A stretch of 64,000 bases of DNA from Elusimicrobia bacterium HGW-Elusimicrobia-1 (lineage in GTDB: Bacteria; Elusimicrobiota; Endomicrobiia; PHAN01). This document shows, one piece after another, positions 53,001 through 59,368 of this stretch (position 1 is the first letter of the stretch; every line of letters begins with the position of its first letter). The position numbers and the translations under genes are program-made. The notes below the pieces were generated by a model. The model worked only from the letters and a program-made list of their open reading frames with translations. It did no database searches and was not told the DNA's origin. The stretch covers positions 62,001-126,000 of the forward strand of contig PHAN01000004.1 of NCBI GenBank assembly GCA_002841695.1, in the 5' to 3' direction.

Positions 53001-53970
53001 CGTGTCGACGCTTGAAATGGTGGCGAACAGTAATTCTTACGGGCAGGGGGGGCTGCTCGCCGCGAAATTCAGATTATCCCTCGATGCGGCAACACCCGGC
53101 ATTATCCCCGAACTTAAAGACATACTCGCCAACGGAGGCACTTTCTTTTTCTACTTTGTGTCGGTGGATAACGCTTTGAATATATCGTATGTGGGGCCTT
53201 ACGTAGCGTTTATTCAGTCCGAGGCGCGCGTTGTTTCCGTCGTGGCCGCGTCGGCCGGCGGCACGGTAGCCCTCGCCGACGGCAACCCCGAAGACGGAGA
53301 AACTTCCGTAACGATACCCGCCGGAGCGTTGTCGCGGGACATTACCATAACGATTGAGCAGGCCAACCCCGCCTCGTCGGCTATAACCCCCGCGGCGAAG
53401 GAATCCACGATAAATACATCCGTAAACTCCGGCCGTCCCATAGCGGTTTACATCTTCGGCCCCGAAGGGACGATTTTTGCCAAACCCGTTACAATTACGC
53501 TGCTTTACTTCGAGGATGGCGGCGTGATAAAAGATATCAACGGCGATACGATAGCCGGCGCCACCGAGGACGATTTAAGGATTTACCGCTGGGACGGCGT
53601 CGAGTGGAGATTTATCGGCGGTACCGTCGATAAGATAAAGAATACGGTGTCGACGAAAGTGTCCCACTTCTCGGTTTACGCCCTATTCAATTCAAAAGGC
53701 GCTCCGCCCAAACCCGTGGCGATGGAGAAATTTATAACGCCCAACTCCGACGGCATCAACGACCGTTTGGAGTTCGACGGCTCGCCCGCCGACTTCAAAG
53801 AAATAATTATCTACGACATAAACGGACGTCTCATAAGGAAACTCGAAGGCGAAAGTTTCTGGGACGCCAAAGACGACTCAGGCAAGGTCGTCGAGATAGG
53901 CGCCTACATCTGGCGCGCGGTCTACACGAACGGCACGGCAAACTACGGCACCGTTGTGGTGGCCAAATAA
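44005..53970 (+). CDS. Giant Kelch/FN3/lamin-tail surface protein (3321 residues)
   Basis: A signal or anchor segment (about 35-53) is followed by Kelch-like repeats (about 67-350, each with a GG and W motif). Many fibronectin type III-like units come next, several opening with GEINLSWT and PGDDG (for example near nucleotides 45100, 49870, 50870, 51890). A cleaved-adhesin/CBM-like segment (about 1210-1350) and another near 1770-1925 are seen. Two lamin-tail domains start at about residues 2064 (IVINEINCSKTPNWIEFYN) and 2400 (RINEVAPMETNDWIELYN). A ZU5-like region (about 3075-3230) and a FlgD/CHU_C-type end (FITPNSDGINDRLEF ... GAYIWRAVY) finish it. It should be exported and displayed on the surface as an adhesin or large structural protein. 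Function is inferred. Confidence 0.85.
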   Translation: MKNRGAISAIFSNVKSARRNAVSGGLFDFVRKTSLAAVRSFFVVSLLIISSKLNVFATGQSLDSWVWVASAPVAAASGVSVADTNTDVYIFRGGAISFLKYSPTTNNWVWLSSAPVATGTGSDLAWAGGDFIYALRGGFTNEFWEYHISGDSWTVKTALTVNVSSGASLAWAGGNFVYATQGETAEFYMYDIAANVWVSTTSLPLTIGGECEIVWDGGNYLYVYRDKASTTFYRYNLTTYSWATVTGWPWGTSTPGTGASLVWNKVTDTNNNLFGHRGAGSSQFARYCITHSSWNCTQDGFPYSDPVDTPSAIDTYRGQRLAVVGDYIYCYGGSAAASGKYFLRYRWRDVAAPGAITGFAAATGATGGEINLSWTSPGNDSYTGALPVGSTFYIQYATWTGVNFSTDTRPPTGGYDLSIPTGPVTPGTSVYYTLGSLTGGVTYYFRIWSRDNAGNWSDISVGATSWAQVFPVIPAKPSWVTGEIEVTTGSIKWVLKNEHTDTAELFLATGQSVPQRIVGAELGQILTTETTSWTEYDLDPNTAYTRYGEAYLATGSSWSSGLTKYTLAIPPAAPTAVALSYNTIDVSWAGSPTPPSKYIIARSVDNFATPWSTAAVVLAPGTTHQDTGLAANTGYKYRIYVINGDDVMSPAPSPDSAATLTYPAAPTAFAASNVYITSITWQWTASAGGADGYRVYMASSPSTMAADVAAATTYDEDALGANAQYGRFAVAYNATGESLASNQTTVYTMAFAPTALEITNVFSSSVTLSWTDGVNPAGTIYGVARADSSGFAGSTTFYNFSDGLTAATASADGLGGGATYYFRVWAFNNGQVASAYSNEVSTVMPPGVPGAPDGLYGLAVSTTVIKWEWNITLNATFYQICGPDPDTLIANIEDDVLAGGATTWLEHGLNLNANYTRYVKAGNASGLSAASVAAARYTYAHPPAALVAAAVSSSTINLSWDDSGAAQYQVWVSTTGPGTEPLTNPTTTVALTYSHENLNAGVTHYYRIIPVNGNDLAYAAFNFPTASTRTLPSPVATFTATAFTNDSITWQWSVAAGADFYNLYNAATDALVQTLGDVVSYQETGLGVNAQAGRYVRAHNTSGSGVLSPRNTFYTLANAPTALAVTGVTTESVSLSWSNNSNPGTVRYEVSQSTDNFSTSFSTPVTLGANHLTTTADIGSLTQNTTYQFRVRAFNGDAAATGFVTAVSTKTAAIAVVTLINENFDGGTYAPAGWLSINVTSSTTRSVSSPASVTNFTAANYLFTPLLESPVTLTFQLYVTGVPSTFTVQVGTSQVTTGTWTTVHSTGGIATTWQEQTVDLSSYQNVYVRMNRTAGSNTFNVDDVLVTGFPNLIPPAPISNLTALAGASEGQLNLRWTSPTADDGASVALNGGYVIKYSSVQIINSSNFDAPAFAHGSVTISTNVAAGTAVGYPLSLTPGTSYWFAIKSTDTAGNLSVWNSSANVSTINTAAYGWAYDAAPPAPANLAATVSDNSIKLTWDAVAADDLSHYELFYSSTDPYDFSDNLVATVTVNTSFTHTGLEDHVTHYYKVRAADLPPTVLYSDFSNIVSTFPRPSAPFAPSLAYDLSATTTDSIKWVVTDTAANETGLHISSAANDGARLWSSNSLAGSGGTTSWIETGFNANEAITRYAEASNAVGSAWSGSLTRYTRARAPSTLVADAVYFSSMTLSWDANGNLGLPKYEISISSDKFSVFFATPIALAASHTAVTADITGLVQGTTYWLRARAYNGDNVASVFSSTINFITARVPTQYLKIANPGFEMSPDLTGWTNAGSSASDPTRSTTYKRSGLYAAKFLDPLGTFFPSASRRRIMSSTSTVTAGNNYSVGMWAYVRNEAGSVGDSQLRIGIHWLDVNSVGISTSISSALSLSAFSTWEKLSYSDVAPAGAVAAVMIIDVWENVNNNNDIYIDDVDNLSDITPPGAITDLAAVKGTNAGEINISWTAPGDDGYAENNGASAVYTLRYATYPMVAASSWTWRNNAIVYYQQWPVSAVGTTESRTLSLVPGVTYYFLMRTYDAAGNVSEFDTNSLVAQSSACAKEGRTGGQIVINEINCSKTPNWIEFYNASTSTVDMSSWKVFEVAESTFAAVKTYSSFSLPAGHYLVLYFGSSASDSATPYTASGDTYYKTYTNNTGLTETDNAIVVKNSAGACVDAMFYADGSGSLTNSTRYKVALNEAITNNQWTAPISPGDEDVEKYYTASSKFLKSGLTLARDDKSTDGTNPSKAEWHVHASPTPGGPTEGYKNRVPDTTPPAQINNLAAVTGDNRGTINLTWNAPGEDGATNTAQLYIVRYSPNIIADDAGFDAAEVKYNDKSFTYALDSNVYETITWNPSAPGAAQSYALGSLAPGVTYYIAVKTEDEQPNRSLLSNVVTLYASNSVGSNVRINEVAPMETNDWIELYNATTNQIDLSGWEICTNIQGTDISGVIEAGSDYSILKTIPSGFVLPATSYAILNMGYVTPPADETSADTNGNGWRDLYSANSLMDIAGVVFIRNKNKTFVDTVAYSDGIDNPNWSNLWKWFNGHRQWSPATASMTDAADWSAASGGRVQGRTFGRDSFSTDTDDTAAAKDDWKIFVVPTKGAQNDDVPPAAITNLSALADPDVEGKITLTWTAPGDDGIIGNNSGGYYIVKYATFSVVDISSWTWWNSISTTTAPNVDKGWKIKSPPSAVGLTETQILTGLYPASTYYFAVRTVDDVANWSALDLQIGDADPAVQAQAIATNLPPAAPTGVAAAAGNRTAALSWLASPALDLKEYRISSNTVNDFSDGGTTLAAVVSSATLTYDAAGLSNGVTYYFWIQAMDVSNLTGSTSTVVSALPVISPPSGLVAAHKGTWVELSWTASPDSASTNFAGYAIYRSSVSSSSDFNLLAVLSGGGSTTHYDTSSVSATQTYYYFLRSSDTAGPESAATSVVTAVPDDKGPVITVISPAASTVNVAVKGSKIVLEISVREDETTPYISGIDASWTLVAYSTASGGAAVHVSTLEMVANSNSYGQGGLLAAKFRLSLDAATPGIIPELKDILANGGTFFFYFVSVDNALNISYVGPYVAFIQSEARVVSVVAASAGGTVALADGNPEDGETSVTIPAGALSRDITITIEQANPASSAITPAAKESTINTSVNSGRPIAVYIFGPEGTIFAKPVTITLLYFEDGGVIKDINGDTIAGATEDDLRIYRWDGVEWRFIGGTVDKIKNTVSTKVSHFSVYALFNSKGAPPKPVAMEKFITPNSDGINDRLEFDGSPADFKEIIIYDINGRLIRKLEGESFWDAKDDSGKVVEIGAYIWRAVYTNGTANYGTVVVAK

Positions 53971-53974
53971 AGTA

Positions 53975-54997
53975 ATGAAAAGAATGTTCTCTGCGACTAT
54001 CGCGGTAACGGCGGCGCTCGGGATAATTTTCTCGGCGGCCGCTCCGTCGCGCGCCGCGTTCAAAGAAAATATATGGGCGGCCAGGCCGTCGGCAATGGGC
54101 GGAGCTTTCTCGGCCGTCTCAAACGACGTTTCGGCGATATTTTTCAACCCTGCGGGACTCTCCCAGATAGAGCGCCCCGAGGGGAACTTCGGCTACACGC
54201 AGAAGTTTATGGGACTTCCCAATGTCACGGTCGGCAATATGTCGGCGATGTTCGGCTATCCCGCAGAAAAGATAGGCGCTTTCGGACTGGGATATTTCTC
54301 GTCGGACGTCTCGTCGCTCTATTCCGAACGGACGATTGCGCTGACATACTCGGCGCCCATACACAAAATGCTCGGCACAAAAACTCTGAAGGTGGGAAAA
54401 CGCTCTATGGAGTTTCCTAAACTCTCCGTGCCGGTTTACGCCGGTTTGAATCTTAAAATGCTCTCGATAAATTACAATATAGGCGACGACCCCCGCGCCG
54501 CCCGCGATCCGGTTTTTGACGGCGGTCAATCGGCCGGAGGCCTTGCGGCCGACATCGGATTTTTGGTGAAACCTGCCGATAAACTCTCGACCGCCCTGGT
54601 AATTAAAAATCTTATCTCTCCGAATCTGGCCATAGGTAAAGATTCCGACGACAAAAAAGCTTCCGAAGCCGCCCCTATGGAAATTGGTCTGGGTGTGGCG
54701 TGGCGTTTCGGCGATTTCGGAACGTTTGAGGACTTCGTCGCCGCTCTCGACATCGCAAACCGCGCGCCCAAGGACGGCGCCGCCGAAACGAACTGGCGAC
54801 TTGGCGCTGAATCGTGGTTCGGCTATCACAGATACGCGGCCCGTCTGGGAATCAACAATACGGAAATTGCTTTGGGCGGCGGTCTTGTCAGGACGTTCGG
54901 TAATCTTGAACTTCAGGTGGATTATTCGTTCGCGCTTCCTCTGGCCGTGTCCGACAATTCGGGACATCACCGGCTTTCAGTAACGACAAGGTTTTAA
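53975..54997 (+). CDS. PorV/UPF0164-like outer-membrane beta-barrel
   Basis: 340 residues from ATG at 53975, four bases after the giant gene stop. A signal peptide ends near SRAAF. The opening AARPSAMGGAFSAVSNDVSAIFFNPAGLSQIE is diagnostic of the PorV/UPF0164/OMPP1-like barrel family. Alternating hydrophobic residues run to the C-terminal RLSVTTRF, which ends in phenylalanine as OM barrels do. In Bacteroidetes PorV is a shuttle of the type IX system. Here it is co-transcribed with a protein ending in a FlgD/CHU_C-like domain, so a secretion or surface-attachment partnership is possible. Confidence 0.8.
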   Translation: MKRMFSATIAVTAALGIIFSAAAPSRAAFKENIWAARPSAMGGAFSAVSNDVSAIFFNPAGLSQIERPEGNFGYTQKFMGLPNVTVGNMSAMFGYPAEKIGAFGLGYFSSDVSSLYSERTIALTYSAPIHKMLGTKTLKVGKRSMEFPKLSVPVYAGLNLKMLSINYNIGDDPRAARDPVFDGGQSAGGLAADIGFLVKPADKLSTALVIKNLISPNLAIGKDSDDKKASEAAPMEIGLGVAWRFGDFGTFEDFVAALDIANRAPKDGAAETNWRLGAESWFGYHRYAARLGINNTEIALGGGLVRTFGNLELQVDYSFALPLAVSDNSGHHRLSVTTRF

Positions 54998-55086
54998 GTC
55001 GTAGAAGAAACAAACGCTCCGCTTACAACAACATAACTCCCGCGGCGGAAAAAATAAAAAGCGGGCAGAAGTCATCGGGAGGATAT

Positions 55087-55725
55087 GTGTTCAAGAAACT
55101 TTTTGTGGCATTGGCGGCCGCCGCGGTAATGTCCGGCGCCGTGTATGCGGAGACGACACCGGCCAGAGAAATAGTAGTAACGGCCGTCGAAGTCGCGCCT
55201 ATGGACGAGGGTCCCGTAAAGGGCCTTGCCAAAGTCGTGATAAACGACGTGCTTGAAATTTCCGAAATTCAAGTGCTTAAAGTCGGCGGCAGGACGTCTC
55301 TTAAATTCCCGGAGTACGTCTCAAAGGCCGGCAAAGTGTATCCGCAGATTTCCGTGCAGACCAAGCAGGCCAACGACGCTATACTTCAGGCGGTGGAGAC
55401 CGGCAAGCCGTCGGCATCGAAAGCCAAAGCGATATCGTTTAAAGTAACTAAGTTCTCAAAGTACACCGCGCGCGGCGGAAAACAGTCATCTTTAAGAGTT
55501 TTCGCGGCGGTAATGTTTAATGACGCCATCGAGGTGGAGTGTAAGCTTATGGAGGGGAAAAAAGGCCCGTGGATATCGTGGCCCGCCCGCGCTCCCGAGG
55601 ACGGCGGCAGGAAGTGGATTAATCAGGTCATCATCAAAAATAAAAACGTGAAAGACGCCATAGAAAAAACCCTCACGGACAGATACACCAAAATGGGTTC
55701 CGGTGGCGGGGACGAGTACGAATAA
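55087..55725 (+). CDS. Exported protein with two SpoVG-like domains
   Basis: 212 residues from a GTG start at 55087, preceded by CGGGAGGA. A clear signal peptide (KKLFVALAAAAVMSGAVYA) precedes two related domains. The first (about 27-100: GLAKVVINDVLEISEIQVLK, LKFPEYVSKAG) and the second (about 118-205: VFAAVMFNDAIEVECKLMEG, PWISWPAR, then DAIEKTLTDRY) both match the SpoVG pattern. SpoVG is normally a short cytoplasmic RNA/DNA-binding regulator without a signal. An exported double copy is unusual, and nucleic-acid binding outside the cytoplasm is only an inference. A terminator follows. Confidence 0.7.
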   Translation: MFKKLFVALAAAAVMSGAVYAETTPAREIVVTAVEVAPMDEGPVKGLAKVVINDVLEISEIQVLKVGGRTSLKFPEYVSKAGKVYPQISVQTKQANDAILQAVETGKPSASKAKAISFKVTKFSKYTARGGKQSSLRVFAAVMFNDAIEVECKLMEGKKGPWISWPARAPEDGGRKWINQVIIKNKNVKDAIEKTLTDRYTKMGSGGGDEYE

Positions 55726-55758
55726 ACTTTGCATATAGTTTACTTCAACCGTCTCGAT

Positions 55759-55791
55759 GAACGGGGTGTATTCCGCCCCGTTCGTTGTTTT
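55759..55791 (+). terminator. Intrinsic terminator after the SpoVG-like gene
   Basis: GAACGGGG / CCCCGTTC (55759-55766 and 55776-55783), a perfect 8-bp stem with a nine-base loop, followed by GTTGTTTT. Confidence 0.8.
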
Positions 55792-55876
55792 ATGCGGCGG
55801 CGTTTTTACGCCCGCTCTGCCGAGGCCTCGGTAAATATGAAGTCGCGTCGATAGCGCCCGCGCAATCAGAGGTTCT

Positions 55877-57523
55877 ATGAAATTCTTACGTCCCGTCGCC
55901 GAAAAAAAACTTTGCTCTGTCGCCGCGCTTGCGTTATTTTTTGCGATGCTGCCCGCGAAAGCGTGCGCCCAGGAAAAATACCTTCTTATCAATGAAGTCG
56001 CCCCTTACGGCACCTCCGATCAGGGCGGAAATGATTGGGTTGAAATATACGTAAGCACCGGCGGAAACTACGGCAGTTACCGCCTTTACGAGGCCGGAGC
56101 GAATGTAAAGACTTTCCCGGCGGCTTTTAATCCGGCTCCCGGCGATTACATATTGATACATGAAGAGGCCGGAACCGACGAGGACAACACTACGGGCAAG
56201 GGCGACAACGGTTTCTGGGATTTTTACGGCGCCGGCGATTTTACCGGAACCGACCAGATAATATCAGTCAGGAATTCCGCCGGAACCGTATGGCTTGATG
56301 CTATGGGGTGGTCGAACAAGGACGGTTCATTCTCTTCCACCGCCGAAAGCGCATATAATGCCATGAAAACGGCCGCCATGTGGACCGATGGCCCCGCCGC
56401 CGCCGACACCACGAACGATGCGGACTGCGAAAACGCATTGGTGACGTCCGTGGCGGCAGGTTCTTCCATAGGGCGCGGCGCCACCTCGACCGACACGAAT
56501 GCCAAAGCCGACTGGACAAAGCAGACGACGCCCACTCCCGGCGCGATCAACACGGCGCCCGTAGCGGGCGGGGCGGGCGATATTGCCGGATTGATAACCG
56601 AAGTGGCGCCCTCGGACAGCGCCGACTGGATAGAAATATATATAACCGCCGACTGCGATGTCGCGGGCGCTCAGGTTTACGAAAAAAGCGCGCTTGTGGC
56701 CACATTGCCGTCGATTACGGCAAAAAAAGGCGAGTTTATCGTTATACGATGCAAAAGTACGGCTATCAGTGAAAGCGGCACTTCGCTTTCCGTCGGAGAT
56801 ACCAATCGCAACGGATATTGGGATGTGTATACGACATACGCCGGACTTACGGGCACCGACAGTGTTCTTTCTCTTCGCAGAGGCAACGGTTCTTACGTAG
56901 ATGCCGTGCCATATTCCAACCGCGACGGCACAACTTTTTCGCCCAAGGCCGATTACGACGCTCTTGTGGAAAATGATCAGTGGACGCCCGCTTCAACCGC
57001 CGACTGGGGCTCGTCCGATTACGAAAACAACTCTGCAAACTGGAAGGGTGGCGGCAGCGGAAAATCCGTGGCCAGAAAAAAAACCATAGCCAACGAGCCG
57101 CAGGACACCAATGTCGAATCCGACTGGGAATTAAAAACCCGCCAGACGCCCGGCTACGGTTACGGCGGAGAAACTCTCGCCACTGAAAAAATACTTGAAG
57201 TCAAAGCACCCAATCCCTTTTCGCCGCACGCCGGGCAGGAAGCCAACCTGAGCTACTCCGTGCCGCGCGAGACGATCAAGACCCTTAAATTATACGACAT
57301 CCGCGGACGCGAGGTAAGGCGTCTTATCGACCAGGACAGAGATCTTGTCGACGGCGGAATGCTTACGGCGATAGGCGCCGGATTCGCGACGTGGAACGGA
57401 AAAAATGAGGCCGGCGCTATATTGCCGGTCGGAATGTATATAGTGGTTATGGAAGCGTACGATTCGACTACAAAAACCACTTTGAAAAACGCCGCGACCG
57501 TCGTAATCGGCCGACAATTCTAA
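55877..57523 (+). CDS. Lamin-tail-domain exported protein with FlgD-like C-terminus
   Basis: 548 residues with signal peptide (to AKACAQ). The N-terminal part carries two lamin-tail domains: YLLINEVAPYGTSDQGGNDWVEIYV near residue 35 and GLITEVAPSDSADWIEIYI near residue 240. The C-terminus (about 440-548) begins ILEVKAPNPFSPHAGQE and ends with LPVGMYIVVMEAYD, a FlgD-Ig/type-IX-like sorting domain. It resembles a small paralogue of the giant protein, sharing its LTD and C-terminal modules. Function: secreted or cell-surface protein, binding partner unknown. Starts after a terminator, so it heads a new unit. Confidence 0.8.
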   Translation: MKFLRPVAEKKLCSVAALALFFAMLPAKACAQEKYLLINEVAPYGTSDQGGNDWVEIYVSTGGNYGSYRLYEAGANVKTFPAAFNPAPGDYILIHEEAGTDEDNTTGKGDNGFWDFYGAGDFTGTDQIISVRNSAGTVWLDAMGWSNKDGSFSSTAESAYNAMKTAAMWTDGPAAADTTNDADCENALVTSVAAGSSIGRGATSTDTNAKADWTKQTTPTPGAINTAPVAGGAGDIAGLITEVAPSDSADWIEIYITADCDVAGAQVYEKSALVATLPSITAKKGEFIVIRCKSTAISESGTSLSVGDTNRNGYWDVYTTYAGLTGTDSVLSLRRGNGSYVDAVPYSNRDGTTFSPKADYDALVENDQWTPASTADWGSSDYENNSANWKGGGSGKSVARKKTIANEPQDTNVESDWELKTRQTPGYGYGGETLATEKILEVKAPNPFSPHAGQEANLSYSVPRETIKTLKLYDIRGREVRRLIDQDRDLVDGGMLTAIGAGFATWNGKNEAGAILPVGMYIVVMEAYDSTTKTTLKNAATVVIGRQF

Positions 57524-57589
57524 AAACCAAGCGAACCGTAAGGGCGGGACATTCATCCGTCCGACCTGTGTATGCCCGAGAGGTTTTTT

Positions 57590-59248
57590 ATGAAGAAAAC
57601 ACAACTAATACTGTTTGCGACATTGCTGGCGATTCTTGTGGCCGGTCCGCCCTGCGGGACGTTGCGCGCCGCCTTCGAGGAAAAAATTCCCGCTGCTCGT
57701 CCGGCGGCTATGGGCGGAGGGTTCGTGTCGGTGGCTAACGACGCAAACGGCGTGTTCTACAATCCGGCTTCTCTGGGCGGTCTCGGCGCCGCCAATATTT
57801 CATTTTCTCAGACGTCGCTGTTTAATCTGCCCGACGCGCCGTATATGACTTTGGCGGCGGCGTTTCCGACGAGGAATATGGGCACTCTGGCGTTGGGATA
57901 CACACAGTTCGGCGGCTCTCTCTATAAGGAAACGGAGTTGACACTTTCACAATCCTTCATACTGGCGCGCAAAGTATATTTCGGTTACAACCTCAGAAAC
58001 CAATCTGTCGCCGTGACAAATTTCGGAAGCGCGGCCGGAATGGGCGTCGACGTGGGTTTTCACGCCGCGCTGTCGAACGATTTCGCGGCGGGTTTTTCCG
58101 CCGGCAACATAACCGCCCCTATGCTCGGCGCCACGGACGAGGCGCTCCCGCAACTTTACAGAATGGGCATCTCGTATTATCCGGACGCGGGACTCATTTT
58201 CCTTCTTGAAACCAGCAAGGATCTTCTCGGCGACGAACTTGCCTATCACGGCGGCGCCGAAATAAATATCTCCAAACATTTCACTTTCCGCGCCGGAACG
58301 CGGTCCAATCCGTCGGGAATTTCTATGGGCTTCGGCGTTAATACGGGCATTTTCAGAATCAATTACGCCATGGTCACGCATCCCGTGCTGGACACGCAAA
58401 ACTTTTTCACGCTGGGTCTTAAATTCGGACCCGACGACGACGTGGCTCCCGCCGCGGCTACCGGAAGCCGCAGGACGTCGGCGCGCCGCGCGCCTTCTAA
58501 GAGAGTAACGAACCGCGTGGAACAGTACGAACAGGTCAAGGACTTCAAGATTGATCCCAATAAAGCCACTGCCGACGAGTTGAAAGAAATACCCGGCGTA
58601 GGCGCTCTGACGGCGCAGCGAATAATCGACCACAGGAATCAGGGCGCAGTGTTTACGTCGGCGGACGACCTTCTGGGCGTGCCGCGAATGACCAAACGCA
58701 TAATGGAAAGAATGCGGCCGTATCTTATATTCGACGGCTCCGCCGCTCCTGCCCGCTCAACGCCCGCGCCGTCGACTCCGTCGCGCACGCGGACGGCTCC
58801 CGCCGTAGTTTCCGACGAGCAGCCCGAACCCGACGAGGAAGACGCGCCTCCGCCTCCGGTCAAGGCGCCGCCCGCCAAAACACGGACATCGCCGCCCCCG
58901 CCGCCTCCTCCTCCGCCGCCCGTTGAGGCGCCTAAAATAAGCGTTCCGACTATTGCTCCGGTCGCGCCGGTAAAACCCGTGGTCGAACCCGCAAAACCTG
59001 CGGTTACGGCGCCTCCGAGCGCTCCGAAACTGCCGGCGCCTTCCGCCGCCGACGACGATATGTTAAATGTGAACACTGCTTCGGCGCAGGAACTGCAGGT
59101 GATAGGTTTTACGTCGACGCAGGCCAAAAATATAATCAGATATCGCTCCAAAGAGGGCAATTTCTCGTCGGTAGACGACATTCTTAAAGTGCCGGGCGTC
59201 GACGCGAAAACCGTCAATAACGTCAAGGAATCGATAACGGTAAAATAA
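57590..59248 (+). CDS. Outer-membrane barrel fused to two ComEA-like HhH domains
   Basis: 552 residues from ATG at 57590 (preceded by GAGAGG). After a signal peptide, residues about 30-290 are a PorV/UPF0164-like barrel (AARPAAMGGGFVSVANDANGVFYNPASLGG). A helix-hairpin-helix unit follows at about 318-382 (IDPNKATADELKEIPGVGALTAQRIIDHR), then a long proline/alanine linker (about 385-485). A second HhH unit lies at about 491-552 (LNVNTASAQELQVIGFTSTQAKNIIRYR). These HhH units are of the ComEA type that binds incoming DNA. The barrel with DNA-binding tails on the periplasmic side would suit DNA uptake, but this is inference. Confidence 0.85.
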   Translation: MKKTQLILFATLLAILVAGPPCGTLRAAFEEKIPAARPAAMGGGFVSVANDANGVFYNPASLGGLGAANISFSQTSLFNLPDAPYMTLAAAFPTRNMGTLALGYTQFGGSLYKETELTLSQSFILARKVYFGYNLRNQSVAVTNFGSAAGMGVDVGFHAALSNDFAAGFSAGNITAPMLGATDEALPQLYRMGISYYPDAGLIFLLETSKDLLGDELAYHGGAEINISKHFTFRAGTRSNPSGISMGFGVNTGIFRINYAMVTHPVLDTQNFFTLGLKFGPDDDVAPAAATGSRRTSARRAPSKRVTNRVEQYEQVKDFKIDPNKATADELKEIPGVGALTAQRIIDHRNQGAVFTSADDLLGVPRMTKRIMERMRPYLIFDGSAAPARSTPAPSTPSRTRTAPAVVSDEQPEPDEEDAPPPPVKAPPAKTRTSPPPPPPPPPPVEAPKISVPTIAPVAPVKPVVEPAKPAVTAPPSAPKLPAPSAADDDMLNVNTASAQELQVIGFTSTQAKNIIRYRSKEGNFSSVDDILKVPGVDAKTVNNVKESITVK

Positions 59249-59270
59249 CACGGAACAATATTGGCTCTAC

Positions 59271-59336
59271 TGTCATTCCGTGCTTGACACAGAATCCAGT
59301 TTTTCTCTCTGGATTCCCGCTTTCGCGGGAATGACA
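59271..59336. repeat. Palindromic TGTCATTCC...GGAATGACA element
   Basis: Outer inverted ends TGTCATTCC (59271-59279) and GGAATGACA (59328-59336) enclose AATCCAG / CTGGATT and CCCGC / GCGGG hairpins. It lies between the two HhH-barrel genes and resembles a widespread type of short intergenic palindrome. Confidence 0.7.
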
Positions 59337-59368
59337 TACTTTACTGAATCGGGCAGTATGATATTTCA

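Noticed and set aside
44005-53970. Long open frames opposite the giant gene
   Set aside because: They are antisense shadows caused by the repetitive, GC-biased codon use of the FN3 repeats.
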